Shown: positions 42,881 to 51,165 of the stretch, piece after piece
Layout: every line of letters starts with the position of its first letter
Position numbering within the stretch: position 1 is the stretch's first letter
Assembly: GCA_035495435.1 (NCBI GenBank)
Contig: DATJFV010000034.1
Coordinates: 3,453 to 67,452, forward strand
Reading direction: 5' to 3'
DNA: 64,000 bases
From: JBDSKH01 sp035495435
GTDB lineage: Bacteria > Actinomycetota > Actinomycetes > Actinomycetales > Microbacteriaceae
Made by a program: the position numbers and the translations under genes
Notes under the pieces: model-generated
What the model was told of the DNA's origin: nothing
Databases searched by the model: none
The model's input: only the letters and a program-made list of their open reading frames with translations

Positions 42881-43528
42881 CTAGGCGGCGGCCTTGGCTG
42901 CGGCGAGGTCGTCGAACAGCTCGGTGTTCAGCCGGTAGGCCGCGAGCACTTCGGCGATCACCCGCTCGCGCTCGGCGTCGTCCCAGGCGACCGCATCGAG
43001 TTGCTCGCGGTAGGTCTCCTTGAACTCCTTGGGGCTGGCGATCTGGTCGAACAGGTAGAACCCGACACCGTTGGTTTCGAAGCCGTAGCGTCGCTGCATC
43101 ATGCGACGGATCACCTGACCGCCGGAGAGGTCGCCGAGGTAGCGGGTGTAGTGGTGGGCGACGAACCCGCCCGCCCAGCGCTCCGCGGCGATGTCGCGGA
43201 TGCGGCGCACATACCGCGCGGTCGTTGCAAGGGGTGCGATCGCATCCGCCCACCCGTCGCCCAGCAGGAACGCCAGGTCGGATTCGAGGGCGGGCAGCCG
43301 GGTGAGCTGGTCGCTCAGGAAGGGCGCCGCGACCGGGTCGTCGGCGAACACGGCGGCCGCTGCTTCGAGTGCCTCGTAGACGAAGTAGTGCTGCGCGACG
43401 AGGGCGATGTAGTCCTCGCGGGTGCCCTTGCCCGTCATCAGATCGGACATGAACGTGGCGCCTTCGCTCTCGCCGTGGCCTGACCAGGTGCGCTCGCGGA
43501 GGGCCTGTGAGAACGGCAGGACGGTCAC
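42881..43528 (-). CDS. hmuO: Heme oxygenase (biliverdin-producing)
   Basis: It degrades heme to biliverdin, CO and Fe2+, releasing iron. The 215-residue protein has a likely proximal histidine in WSGHGESEGATFM (around residue 18). The distal-helix GDLSGGQVIRRMMQRRYG, with the glycine-rich kink, is near residue 135. GTG start with GAGGAG upstream. A DtxR-type operator overlaps the promoter, so iron-limited expression is expected. Confidence 0.92.
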   Translation of the reverse strand: MTVLPFSQALRERTWSGHGESEGATFMSDLMTGKGTREDYIALVAQHYFVYEALEAAAAVFADDPVAAPFLSDQLTRLPALESDLAFLLGDGWADAIAPLATTARYVRRIRDIAAERWAGGFVAHHYTRYLGDLSGGQVIRRMMQRRYGFETNGVGFYLFDQIASPKEFKETYREQLDAVAWDDAERERVIAEVLAAYRLNTELFDDLAAAKAAA

Positions 43529-43542
43529 GGGAGCTCCTCGGG

Positions 43543-43562
43543 GTTAGGTAACCCTAACTCTA
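43543..43562 (-). promoter_or_regulatory. DtxR/IdeR-type iron box and hmuO -10
   Basis: GTTAGG-TAAC-CCTAAC (43543-43558) is a perfect inverted repeat matching the TTAGGTTAGGCTAACCTAA-type DtxR/IdeR consensus core. It overlaps a minus-strand TAGAGT (-10, 43562-43557). The first three bases of that hexamer are the TAG stop of the upstream gene. Confidence 0.8.
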
Positions 43563-44039
43563 GTGGCCGTGTGGCGCGAGCGGGAGGGGCGAGGTGCCGC
43601 CGAGTGACGCCGCCTCGGTCGCGGCGAGCGCGGGCGCTGCCAGGGCGATGACGACGACGGCTCCGGCGGCGACGCCGACGAGGTACCGCCGGGCGGTGAG
43701 CGGGGGCCGGTCGGGCCGCCGCAGCAGCAGGCTCAGGGTCACCGAGATCGCGACGTCGAGGAGGCTCGCGACGAGCATGGGCAGGATGCGCACGCCGAGT
43801 CCCGGCGCGAGTCCGGTGAGCAGCGTGATGATCCACACCGCCAACGGCACCAGCACCGCGATGCGCATCACGCGCGGAAGCGGTGCGCGGGGCCCGGCGA
43901 CCGCGAGCACGCCCCACCCGAACTCGAGCGCACCCACCGCGGCGAGCGGCACCGCGGCGGCCACGGGCGAGCCGATCACGAGCGCCAGGTGGATGAGTCC
44001 GGCGCCGAGCGCCGCGAACCCGGCCCAGGCGCGGATCAC
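43560..44039 (-). CDS. Integral membrane protein, function unknown
   Basis: A 159-residue protein with about four hydrophobic segments (AGFAALGAGLIHLALVIGSPVAAAVPLAAVG; MRIAVLVPLAVWIITLLTG) and a His-containing C-terminus. The GTG start overlaps the upstream DUF4383 gene by 4 bases, giving a coupled trio with DUF2470. I do not recognise a named family. Confidence 0.7.
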   Translation of the reverse strand: MIRAWAGFAALGAGLIHLALVIGSPVAAAVPLAAVGALEFGWGVLAVAGPRAPLPRVMRIAVLVPLAVWIITLLTGLAPGLGVRILPMLVASLLDVAISVTLSLLLRRPDRPPLTARRYLVGVAAGAVVVIALAAPALAATEAASLGGTSPLPLAPHGH

Positions 44040-44461
44040 GGCGCCGATGGACGACTCCCGCGTTCGGCGCCGAGGCCGACGGCGAGCAGCAGCACCGAGG
44101 TGCCCAGGTGCAGCACGTTGCCGGCACCGTTGATGGCCAGCACGTTCGCCTCGGTTCCGCTGATGAAGAGCCCCGTCAGCCCCAGCCCGAGGAAGATCGC
44201 CCCGACCGCGCCGTTCACGAACTGCGCGACACGCAGTCCGGCGATCCCGGCCCCGATCAGTGCCACGCCCAGAACGGCGTGCACGACCGCCAGGAGCAGA
44301 TTCACCTGCATCACCCCGAGCAGCAGGGCGCCGTCACGGTCGACGAGCGACTGGCCGGCCGGGGCGGTCACCGCCGTCTCCGCTGCGGCGAGCACCAGGT
44401 ACGCGACCCCGGTCGCGACGGCGGTGATCCGGTTGCCCGACACCCGTGGCGCCTCAGGCAT
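44036..44461 (-). CDS. DUF4383-like membrane protein
   Basis: A 141-residue protein with four hydrophobic segments. It contains NLLLAVVHAVLGVALIGAG and ALNGAGNVLHLG-like INGAGNVLHLGTSVLLLAVGLG, the pattern of DUF4383 proteins with conserved His residues in membrane helices. The start overlaps the DUF2470 gene by 8 bases. Function unknown. Confidence 0.75.
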   Translation of the reverse strand: MPEAPRVSGNRITAVATGVAYLVLAAAETAVTAPAGQSLVDRDGALLLGVMQVNLLLAVVHAVLGVALIGAGIAGLRVAQFVNGAVGAIFLGLGLTGLFISGTEANVLAINGAGNVLHLGTSVLLLAVGLGAERGSRPSAP

Positions 44462-44753
44462 GCGGCCGCGGCTCGACGCCGAGCTGCTCGCAGGCGGCGT
44501 CGTAGAGCACGACGATCTCGCGCCGGATTTCGGGCCGCTCATGGATCTCACCGGACGACCACGGCACGTGCAGTTCGAGCTCCTCGCCGCCGGAGCTGTA
44601 GCGCCAGGTGCCGCCGCGGTGGTCGAGGTCGCTCATCACCGCACTGTCGACGTCGCGTCCCGCGAACGCCCGCACGATGAGCACGTTGTCGCCGGGATGG
44701 TCGCCGTTCATGTGTTCCAGAACGGCGTCCACCACGTCGGGGCTGAAAGACAT
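44454..44753 (-). CDS. DUF2470 domain protein (heme-utilisation-related)
   Basis: A 99-residue stand-alone DUF2470 domain: VVDAVLEHMNGDHPGDNVLIVRAF has the conserved H-M-N-x-D-H pattern. The same domain forms the C-terminus of HugZ-type heme-degrading or heme-binding proteins. Its position in a gene string ending in heme oxygenase supports a heme role (inference). ATG with TACCCT 6 bases upstream. Confidence 0.85.
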   Translation of the reverse strand: MSFSPDVVDAVLEHMNGDHPGDNVLIVRAFAGRDVDSAVMSDLDHRGGTWRYSSGGEELELHVPWSSGEIHERPEIRREIVVLYDAACEQLGVEPRPHA

Positions 44754-44759
44754 GGCGCC

Positions 44760-44765
44760 AGGGTA
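44760..44765 (-). promoter_or_regulatory. Leaderless -10 element for the DUF2470 gene
   Basis: Minus-strand TACCCT ends 6 bases before the ATG at 44753. Confidence 0.5.
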
Positions 44766-44775
44766 CCGGCTGAGT

Positions 44776-44849
44776 TGGAGCGGATGACGGGAATCGAACC
44801 CGCGCTATCAGCTTGGGAAGCTGAAGTTCTGCCATTGAACTACATCCGC
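44776..44849 (-). tRNA. tRNA-Gly (anticodon CCC), CCA encoded
   Basis: The minus-strand cloverleaf has acceptor stem GCGGATG/CATCCGC and a D-arm with AGTTCAATGGCAGAAC. The anticodon stem is TCAGC/GCTGA with loop TTCCCAA (anticodon CCC), and the T-arm contains GGGTTCGATTCCC. The discriminator U is followed by an encoded CCA (44778-44776). A minus-strand TAGACT at 44879-44874 may be its promoter. Confidence 0.96.
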
Positions 44850-44906
44850 GTGCGCCCGCAGGCGACATCCGACAGTCTAACCGGTGCCCGCCATCCGGGG
44901 CCCCAG

Positions 44907-44912
44907 TAGTCT
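44907..44912 (+). promoter_or_regulatory. Leaderless -10 element for dcd
   Basis: TAGTCT ends 6 bases before the ATG at 44919. Confidence 0.5.
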
Positions 44913-44918
44913 GGCCCC

Positions 44919-45524
44919 ATGCTGCTGAGCGACCGCGACATCCGCTCCGAGCTCGACGCGGGGCGGATCGGGCTCACCCCGCTCGAGCTCGAGATGATCC
45001 AGCCGTCGAGCATCGACGTGCGCCTCGACCGCTTCTTCCGGCTGTTCGACAACCACAAGTACCCGTTCATCGACCCGGCCGAGGATCAGCCCGAGTTGAC
45101 CCGGCTGATCGAGACGAAGAAGGACGAGCCGTTTATCCTGCACCCCGGCGAGTTCGTGCTGGGGTCGACGTTCGAGCTGGTGACGCTGCCCGACGACATC
45201 GCGGCGCGACTCGAGGGCAAGAGCTCGCTCGGCCGGCTGGGGCTGCTCACACACTCGACCGCCGGCTTCGTCGACCCGGGTTTCTCGGGCCACGTGACGC
45301 TTGAGCTGTCGAACGTCGCGACCCTGCCGATCAAGCTGTGGCCCGGCATGAAGATCGGGCAGCTGTGCTTCATCCGCACCAGCTCGCCGGTCGACAACCC
45401 CTACGGTTCGGGCCCCTACGGCAACCGCTACCAGGGTCAGCGCGGCCCGACGGCCAGTCGCTCGCACGTCGGCTTCCACCGCACCGACGTCACCGTCACC
45501 GACGCGGGCGCGCCCGGCGCCTAG
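44919..45524 (+). CDS. dcd: dCTP deaminase, probably bifunctional (dUMP-forming)
   Basis: It deaminates dCTP for thymidylate supply. The 201-residue protein has KSSLGRLGLLTHSTAGFVDPGFSGHVTLELSN with the catalytic Glu in VTLELSN. C-terminal GPYGNRYQGQRGPTASRS is the nucleotide lid. This motif closely resembles the actinobacterial bifunctional dCTP deaminase/dUTPase, so direct dUMP formation is likely but not proven. Confidence 0.95.
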   Translation: MLLSDRDIRSELDAGRIGLTPLELEMIQPSSIDVRLDRFFRLFDNHKYPFIDPAEDQPELTRLIETKKDEPFILHPGEFVLGSTFELVTLPDDIAARLEGKSSLGRLGLLTHSTAGFVDPGFSGHVTLELSNVATLPIKLWPGMKIGQLCFIRTSSPVDNPYGSGPYGNRYQGQRGPTASRSHVGFHRTDVTVTDAGAPGA

Positions 45525-45536
45525 CGCGCTCGGCGC

Positions 45537-46070
45537 CTAGCGCCCGAAGTCGTCCCACTCGGCCAGCTGCAGCACCAGCCACGGGCTGAACGCGTACGGC
45601 GCCGCCTCGACCGCGGCGCGCAGCCGCTCAGGCTCCACCCACTGCCACTCGGCCACCTCGTCGTCGGCCGGCTGCGGGTCGGCGTCGACCGTGGCGCGGT
45701 ACACGGGGCAGATCTCGTTCTCGACGATTCCGGATGCGTCGGTCGCCCGATACCGGAACTGCGGCAGGACGAGGGCGAGGCCCACCACCTCGAGCCCCAG
45801 CTCGCGGGCGGCGCGACGCCGCACGGCATCCGCAGCATCCTCACCCGGCCCCGGATGTCCGCAGAAGCTGTTCGTCCACACCCCCGGGAAGGTGCGCTTG
45901 CCGAGCGCCCGGCGGGTGACCAGAACCCGGCCGTCTTCGTGGAACACGTGGCACGAGAACGCCAGGTGCAGCGGGGTGTCGCCGTCGTGGATGACCGACT
46001 TGTCCGCCGAGCCGATCGGCGTGCCGGCGTCGTCGACGAGGACGACGAGTTCGGCGGGTGAGTCTGACAT
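45537..46070 (-). CDS. idi: Isopentenyl-diphosphate delta-isomerase
   Basis: Type I IDI (Nudix fold), interconverting IPP and DMAPP for isoprenoid synthesis. The 177-residue protein has TFPGVWTNSFCGHPGPGEDAADAVRRRAARELGLE (metal-binding Cys/His/Glu residues of the family) and ENEICPVYRATVD. It is divergent from crtE across 21 bases, so it likely shares control with the carotenoid operon. Confidence 0.94.
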   Translation of the reverse strand: MSDSPAELVVLVDDAGTPIGSADKSVIHDGDTPLHLAFSCHVFHEDGRVLVTRRALGKRTFPGVWTNSFCGHPGPGEDAADAVRRRAARELGLEVVGLALVLPQFRYRATDASGIVENEICPVYRATVDADPQPADDEVAEWQWVEPERLRAAVEAAPYAFSPWLVLQLAEWDDFGR

Positions 46071-46074
46071 GTCG

Positions 46075-46085
46075 ACCGATAGTCT
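46075..46085. promoter_or_regulatory. Overlapping divergent promoters of idi and crtE
   Basis: Plus-strand TAGTCT (46080-46085) ends 6 bases before the crtE GTG. The same bases read on the minus strand give AGACTAT, about 8 bases from the idi ATG. With only 21 bases between the start codons, both transcripts must be leaderless or nearly so. Confidence 0.5.
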
Positions 46086-46091
46086 GCCTAG

Positions 46092-47162
46092 GTGGATGCT
46101 TCCGGCCGCACCGACGTCGCTCAGGAGCGACAGACGCAGGTCGACGCCGTGCTGGGGCGCTTCTTCAGCCTAGCCAAGAAGCGTGCCGCAGCCATCGGCC
46201 CGGGCTACGAGCGGCTCTGGAACGAGCTCGAGGCGAACACGGTCGGCGGCAAGCGGTTCCGCCCGCGGATGGTGTTCGCCGCGTATGAGGCGCTCGGGGG
46301 TCGCGACGCCGAGGCGGCCGCCTGCATCGGCGCCGCATTCGAGCTGCTGCACACCGCGCTGATCGTGCACGACGACGTCATCGACCGCGACTTCGTGCGC
46401 CGGGGTGGGCCGAACCTGGCCGGCAGCTACCGCGACCGGGCGCTCGCCGAGGGAGGCACCGCGGCGACCGCGGAGCACCGCGGCATCACCGCCGCCGTCA
46501 TCGCCGGAGACCTGGCGCTGTTCAACGCGTACCGGCTCATCGATCGCAGCGGCGTGGGCGACGAGGTGCGCCGACGTCTGGTTGAGGTGATGGACGAGGC
46601 CCTCTTCGCCAGTGCGGCCGGCGAGCTGATCGACGTCGACTTCTCGTTCGCGCCCGAGGTGCCGCTGGTCGACGACATTCTGACCATGGAGCGCCTGAAG
46701 ACCGCGGTGTACTCGTTCGAGTGCCCCCTGCAGGCGGGCGCGATTCTGGCCGGTGCGAGCGAGCAGACGGTCACCACCCTCGGCGATTTCGGCCGCGAGA
46801 TGGGCATCGCGTACCAGATCGTCGACGACTTGCTGGGCGTCTTCGGCACCGAGGCCGAGACCGGCAAGACCACCATCGGCGACCTGCGCGAGGGCAAGCG
46901 CACCGTGCTGATCGCCTACGCGCACTCGGCCCCCGGCTGGGATGAGGTGGCCGGCCTGTTCGGCGACCCCGAACTCACCGACGAGGGCGCGGCGCAGCTG
47001 CGCGAGCATCTGGTGCGCTGCGGGGCGAAGTCCTTCGCCGAGGGCCTGGCCCGTTACTACGCCAACCGCGCCCTCGCCCGGCTGGTCGAGCCGCACATTC
47101 CGGCGGCCCTGCGCGCCGAACTGCATCCGGTCGCGGATGCCGTGTTGGGGCGGGTGCGATGA
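46092..47162 (+). CDS. crtE: Geranylgeranyl diphosphate synthase (polyprenyl synthetase)
   Basis: It makes GGPP for carotenoids. The 356-residue protein has the first Asp-rich region ALIVHDDVIDRDFVRRGGPN and the second AYQIVDDLLGVFGT, with chain-length residues between. GGKRFRPRMVFAAYEALGG is the IPP-binding segment. GTG start appears leaderless. It overlaps crtB by 4 bases. Confidence 0.92.
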   Translation: MDASGRTDVAQERQTQVDAVLGRFFSLAKKRAAAIGPGYERLWNELEANTVGGKRFRPRMVFAAYEALGGRDAEAAACIGAAFELLHTALIVHDDVIDRDFVRRGGPNLAGSYRDRALAEGGTAATAEHRGITAAVIAGDLALFNAYRLIDRSGVGDEVRRRLVEVMDEALFASAAGELIDVDFSFAPEVPLVDDILTMERLKTAVYSFECPLQAGAILAGASEQTVTTLGDFGREMGIAYQIVDDLLGVFGTEAETGKTTIGDLREGKRTVLIAYAHSAPGWDEVAGLFGDPELTDEGAAQLREHLVRCGAKSFAEGLARYYANRALARLVEPHIPAALRAELHPVADAVLGRVR

Positions 47163-48040
47163 GCAAGGTCAGTGCCGGGCCCACCGCCCGGTTGTCGCTG
47201 TACACCCAGGTCGCCGAGCAGGCGGCGAGCCTGGTGATCCGCCGCTACTCCACGTCGTTCGGGATGGCGTCCCGGTTGCTCGGCCGCGACGTGCGCCAGG
47301 ACGTCGAGAACGTCTACGCGCTGGTGCGGGTCGCCGACGAGATCGTGGATGGCGGGGCCGACGAGGCGGGCCTGGAGCGCCAGATCGCGGCGCGGCTGCT
47401 GAACGAGCTCGAGCGCGATGTCGAACGCAGCATCGACGAGGGCTACAGCGCCAACCTGATCGTGCACGCCTTCGCGCACTCGGCCCGGAAGGCCGGCTTC
47501 GGCACCGAGCTGACCGAGCCGTTCTTCGCCAGCATGCGCATGGACCTGTCGCAGACGGTGCACGACGACGACAGCTTCCGTCGCTACGTGTACGGGTCGG
47601 CGGAGGTCGTCGGGCTGATGTGCCTGCGCATCTTCACCACCGGGCACGAGTACACCGACGAGCAGCTGGCCACGCTCGAGCACGGCGCACGGGCGCTCGG
47701 GGCCGCGTTCCAGAAGGTGAACTTCCTGCGGGACCTGCAGGCCGACACCGACACCCTCGGCCGCAGCTACTTCCCCGACATCGACGTGGCGCAGCTGACC
47801 GACGAGCAGAAGCTGGTGCTGGTCGACGACATCGACGCCGATCTGGCTGCGGCGGCCGCGACGCTGCCGCTGCTCCCGGCGAGCGCGCGACGGGCCGTCG
47901 CCCTGGCCCACGGACTCTTCGCGGAACTCAGCCGCCGCATCCGCACCACCCCGGCCGCCACCCTGATCACCACCCGGGTGCGCGTACCGGACCCGGTCAA
48001 ACTGCGAATCGCGGCATCCGCCGCCATGGGAAGGACATGA
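47159..48040 (+). CDS. crtB: Phytoene synthase
   Basis: Condenses two GGPP to phytoene. The 293-residue squalene/phytoene synthase protein has the first Asp motif in VRVADEIVDGGADEAG and the second in FLRDLQADTDTLGRSYFP, plus the YCYGVAG-like RYVYGSAEVVGLMCLRIF. Coupled on both sides by 4-base overlaps. Confidence 0.95.
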   Translation: MSKVSAGPTARLSLYTQVAEQAASLVIRRYSTSFGMASRLLGRDVRQDVENVYALVRVADEIVDGGADEAGLERQIAARLLNELERDVERSIDEGYSANLIVHAFAHSARKAGFGTELTEPFFASMRMDLSQTVHDDDSFRRYVYGSAEVVGLMCLRIFTTGHEYTDEQLATLEHGARALGAAFQKVNFLRDLQADTDTLGRSYFPDIDVAQLTDEQKLVLVDDIDADLAAAAATLPLLPASARRAVALAHGLFAELSRRIRTTPAATLITTRVRVPDPVKLRIAASAAMGRT

Positions 48041-49626
48041 TGCCGCGCACCATCGTCATCGGCGGGGGGATCTCGGGGCTGGCCACGGCGGCGCTGCTGG
48101 CCCGTGAGGGGCATACCGTCACCCTGCTCGAGCAGCGCGACGAGGTCGGCGGACGTGCCGGCAGCTGGGAGCGCGACGGGTTCCGGTTCGACACCGGACC
48201 CTCGTGGTACCTGATGCCCGAGGTGTTCGACCACTTCTACCGGGTGCTCGGCACCACCGCCGAGCAGCAGCTCGACCTGGTGCAGCTCGACCCCGGGTAC
48301 CGGGTGTACGGCGAGGGTCACGACGACCCGCTCGACATCAGCGCCAGCGTCGACGAGAACCTCGACCTGTTCGAGCGCATTGAGCCGGGGTCGGCACTGC
48401 GGCTGGCGAAGTACCTCGACCGCTCGCGCGAGATCTACGAGCTGGCCAAGCAGCGCTTCCTCTACTCCACCTTCGACAAGCTCTGGCCGGTGTTCCGCGG
48501 CGAGGTCGCCGCGAAGGGCGCCCGCCTGCTGCGCCTGCTGCTCGAGCCGCTCGACCGGCTCACCCGCCGCACCGTGCGCGACACCCGGCTGCGGCAGGTT
48601 CTCGGGTACCCGGCCGTGTTCCTCGGGTCGGCGCCGAAACTGGCGCCCAGCATGTACTCGCTGATGAGCCACCTCGACCTGGTCGACGGGGTGCTCTATC
48701 CACTCGGCGGGTTCACCCGGGTGATCGCGACCATCGCCGATCTGGCGCGCGGCGAGGGCGCCGAGCTGCGCACCGGGGTCACGGTGACCCGGATCATCGT
48801 GAACGACGCCGGCGAGGCCACCGGGGTCGAGATCACGCAGCGCACCGCGAAGGGCAAGGACAAGACCAGCACGCTCGAGGCCGACATCGTGGTCTCCACG
48901 GCCGACCTGCACCACACCGAGACGGTGCTGATCGACCGCCCCGAGCTGCGCAGCTACCCCGAGGAGTACTGGCAGGGCCGCACCGCGGGCCCGGGCGCGC
49001 TGCTGATCATGCTGGGCGTCAGCGGTGAGCTGCCCCAGCTGGAGCACCACACCCTGTTCTTCGCGAAGGACTGGGACGCCGGGTTCCGCGCCATCTTCGG
49101 CGAGCACCCGAAGGTGCCCGAGACGCCCTCGATCTACGTCTGCAAGCCGAGCGGTGTCGACCCGAGCGTGGCGCCGGAGGGCACCGAGAACCTGTTCGTG
49201 CTGGTGCCGCTGCCGGCCGACCCCTCCCTCGGGAAGGGCGGCATCGACGGCGCGGGCGACGCCGCGGTCGAAGCGCTCGCCGACCGGGTGATCGCCCAGA
49301 TCGGCGACTGGGCCGGCATCCCCGACCTCGCCGCCCGCATCGTGTTGCGCCGCACCGTCGCCCCCGGCGACTTCGCCGCCGACCTCAACGCCTGGAAGGG
49401 CAGCGCCCTCGGGCCGGCGCACACCCTGCGACAGAGCGCGTTCTTCCGGGCCGGTGACATCAGCCGCAAGGTCAAGAACCTGTACTACGCCGGCTCGTCC
49501 ACGATCCCCGGCATCGGCCTGCCGATGTGCCTGATCAGCGCCGAGCTGGTGCTGAAGCGCGTGCGCGGTGACACCTCGGCCTCGCCGGTGGCCGAGTCGC
49601 TGCGGGTCACCCGGACCTCGGCGTGA
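48037..49626 (+). CDS. crtI: Phytoene desaturase
   Basis: A 529-residue CrtI-type flavoprotein that converts phytoene to lycopene. FAD motif IVIGGGISGLATAALLAREGHTVTLLEQRDEVGGRAGSW is at the N-terminus. The C-terminal CrtI signature is NLYYAGSSTIPGIGLPMCLISAELV. AAGGA is present upstream; ATG at 48037 overlaps crtB, and a second ATG follows immediately. Confidence 0.95.
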   Translation: MMPRTIVIGGGISGLATAALLAREGHTVTLLEQRDEVGGRAGSWERDGFRFDTGPSWYLMPEVFDHFYRVLGTTAEQQLDLVQLDPGYRVYGEGHDDPLDISASVDENLDLFERIEPGSALRLAKYLDRSREIYELAKQRFLYSTFDKLWPVFRGEVAAKGARLLRLLLEPLDRLTRRTVRDTRLRQVLGYPAVFLGSAPKLAPSMYSLMSHLDLVDGVLYPLGGFTRVIATIADLARGEGAELRTGVTVTRIIVNDAGEATGVEITQRTAKGKDKTSTLEADIVVSTADLHHTETVLIDRPELRSYPEEYWQGRTAGPGALLIMLGVSGELPQLEHHTLFFAKDWDAGFRAIFGEHPKVPETPSIYVCKPSGVDPSVAPEGTENLFVLVPLPADPSLGKGGIDGAGDAAVEALADRVIAQIGDWAGIPDLAARIVLRRTVAPGDFAADLNAWKGSALGPAHTLRQSAFFRAGDISRKVKNLYYAGSSTIPGIGLPMCLISAELVLKRVRGDTSASPVAESLRVTRTSA

Positions 49627-49633
49627 TGGTGCC

Positions 49634-49954
49634 GTGAACGCGCTCTACCTGATCGGATTGCTCGTCGCCCTGACGGGCATGGTGGTGCTGGATGTGCGGT
49701 TCCACCTGTTCTTCCGGGTCGCGCCGGTGCGGGCGGCGATCGTCATGGTGGTGGGGATCGCGTTCTTCCTGGTGTGGGACCTGGTCGGCATCGGGCTGGG
49801 CGTGTTCTTCCGCGGCAACCCGGAGCTGCTGCTGGGGGTGCAGCTGGCACCCGAGCTTCCGCTCGAGGAGGTCTTCTTCCTGGCGCTGCTGTGCTACACC
49901 ACCATGAACCTGTTCGCCGTGCTGACCCGGGCCGTGACCCGGTGGGGGCGTTGA
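49634..49954 (+). CDS. crtYe: C50 carotenoid epsilon-cyclase subunit CrtYe
   Basis: A 106-residue protein with three hydrophobic segments of the lycopene cyclase-domain family (VVLDVRFHLFFRVAPVRAA, FFLVWDLVGIGLGVFFRGN, LPLEEVFFLALLCYTTMNLF with P-L-E-E). Together with CrtYf it forms the heteromeric cyclase of C50 carotenoid biosynthesis. The GTG at 49634 is chosen as the only start that avoids the upstream stop. Confidence 0.9.
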   Translation: MNALYLIGLLVALTGMVVLDVRFHLFFRVAPVRAAIVMVVGIAFFLVWDLVGIGLGVFFRGNPELLLGVQLAPELPLEEVFFLALLCYTTMNLFAVLTRAVTRWGR

Positions 49955-49956
49955 AC

Positions 49957-50295
49957 ATGGGCACTCTGACGTATGCGGCGCTCAACGCACCGTTCCTGGC
50001 GGCCGCTCTGCTGGTGGCGCTCGCCGCCGTGCTGGTGCGGCGCGCTCCGCTCTGGCGCGTCGTCGGTCTGACGGCGCTCGGCGTGCTGCTGCTCACCGCG
50101 GTGTTCGACAACGTGCTGGTCGGCACCGGCATCGTCGGGTACGACGCCTCGCAGTTGACCGGGGCGTACATCGGGGTGGCGCCGGTCGAGGACTTCGCGT
50201 ACGCGATCGCGGCGGTGCTGCTGCTGCCGGCGCTCTGGCGCCTGCTCACCCCGAGCGCGCCCCAGCACGCCCCGACCCCGGACGCTCCGCAATGA
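49957..50295 (+). CDS. crtYf: C50 carotenoid epsilon-cyclase subunit CrtYf
   Basis: A 112-residue partner of CrtYe with three hydrophobic segments (APFLAAALLVALAAVLVRRAPL; LLLTAVFDNVLVGTGIVGYD; GVAPVEDFAYAIAAVLLLPALW, containing P-V-E-D). The ATG at 49957 is used, though a TTG overlapping the CrtYe stop (49951) would couple the genes. It overlaps crtEb by 4 bases. Confidence 0.9.
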   Translation: MGTLTYAALNAPFLAAALLVALAAVLVRRAPLWRVVGLTALGVLLLTAVFDNVLVGTGIVGYDASQLTGAYIGVAPVEDFAYAIAAVLLLPALWRLLTPSAPQHAPTPDAPQ

Positions 50296-51152
50296 TCCGT
50301 GCCCTGTTCCTCACCAGTCGCCCGCTCAGCTGGGTCAACACCGCGTTCCCGTTCGCGGCCGCCTACCTCGTCGCCACCGGCCGCATCGACGCGACCCTGA
50401 TCATCGGCACCGTGTTCTTCCTCGTGCCGTACAACCTGGCGATGTACGGCATCAACGACGTGTTCGATTACGAGTCGGATGTGCGGAACCCGCGCAAGGG
50501 CGGCGTCGAGGGTGCGCTGCTGCAGCCGCGCTGGCATCGCGCGACCCTCATCGCATCCGCAGTTCTGTCGCTGCCGTTCGTGGTCTACCTGGTCGCCGTC
50601 GGCGGGCCGGCGTCGTGGATCGTGCTCGCCGTCAGCCTGTTCGCCGTGGTTGCCTACTCGGCCAAGGGGCTGCGTTTCAAGGAGCGGCCGTTCCTGGATT
50701 CGCTGACCAGCAGCACCCATTTCGTGTCGCCCGCCGTCTACGGGCTGGTTCTCGCCGGTGCGACGTTCACCCCGGGCCTCGTCGCGCTGCTGGCCGCGTA
50801 CTTCTTGTGGGGCGCCGCGTCGCACGCCTTCGGCGCGGTGCAGGATGTGGTGGCCGATCGCGAGGCGGGCATCGGCTCGGTCGCGACCGTCATCGGGGCA
50901 CGGGCCACGGTGCGGCTCGCCATCGTGCTCTACGTCGCTGCGGCGCTGCTTCTGCTGGTCACCGGCTGGCCGGGCGTGCTGGCGGCGGTGCTGCCGCTTC
51001 CGTATGCGGTGAACGCGCTGCCGTGGTGGAACGTCACCGATGAGAGCGCACCGAGCGCGAACCGCGGATGGCGCCGGTTCCTCTGGCTGAACTTCATCAC
51101 CGGGTTCCTGGTGACGATGCTGCTGATCGCGTACGTGCTGCTGCGCGGCTGA
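50292..51152 (+). CDS. crtEb: Lycopene elongase (UbiA-type prenyltransferase)
   Basis: A 286-residue UbiA-superfamily membrane prenyltransferase that adds C5 units to lycopene to give C50 flavuxanthin-type products. The first Asp motif is MYGINDVFDYESDVRNPRKGG and the second is AVQDVVADREAGIGSVATVIG. Multiple membrane helices. Last gene of the crt operon. Confidence 0.92.
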   Translation: MIRALFLTSRPLSWVNTAFPFAAAYLVATGRIDATLIIGTVFFLVPYNLAMYGINDVFDYESDVRNPRKGGVEGALLQPRWHRATLIASAVLSLPFVVYLVAVGGPASWIVLAVSLFAVVAYSAKGLRFKERPFLDSLTSSTHFVSPAVYGLVLAGATFTPGLVALLAAYFLWGAASHAFGAVQDVVADREAGIGSVATVIGARATVRLAIVLYVAAALLLLVTGWPGVLAAVLPLPYAVNALPWWNVTDESAPSANRGWRRFLWLNFITGFLVTMLLIAYVLLRG

Positions 51153-51165
51153 GGCGCGGGATCTC

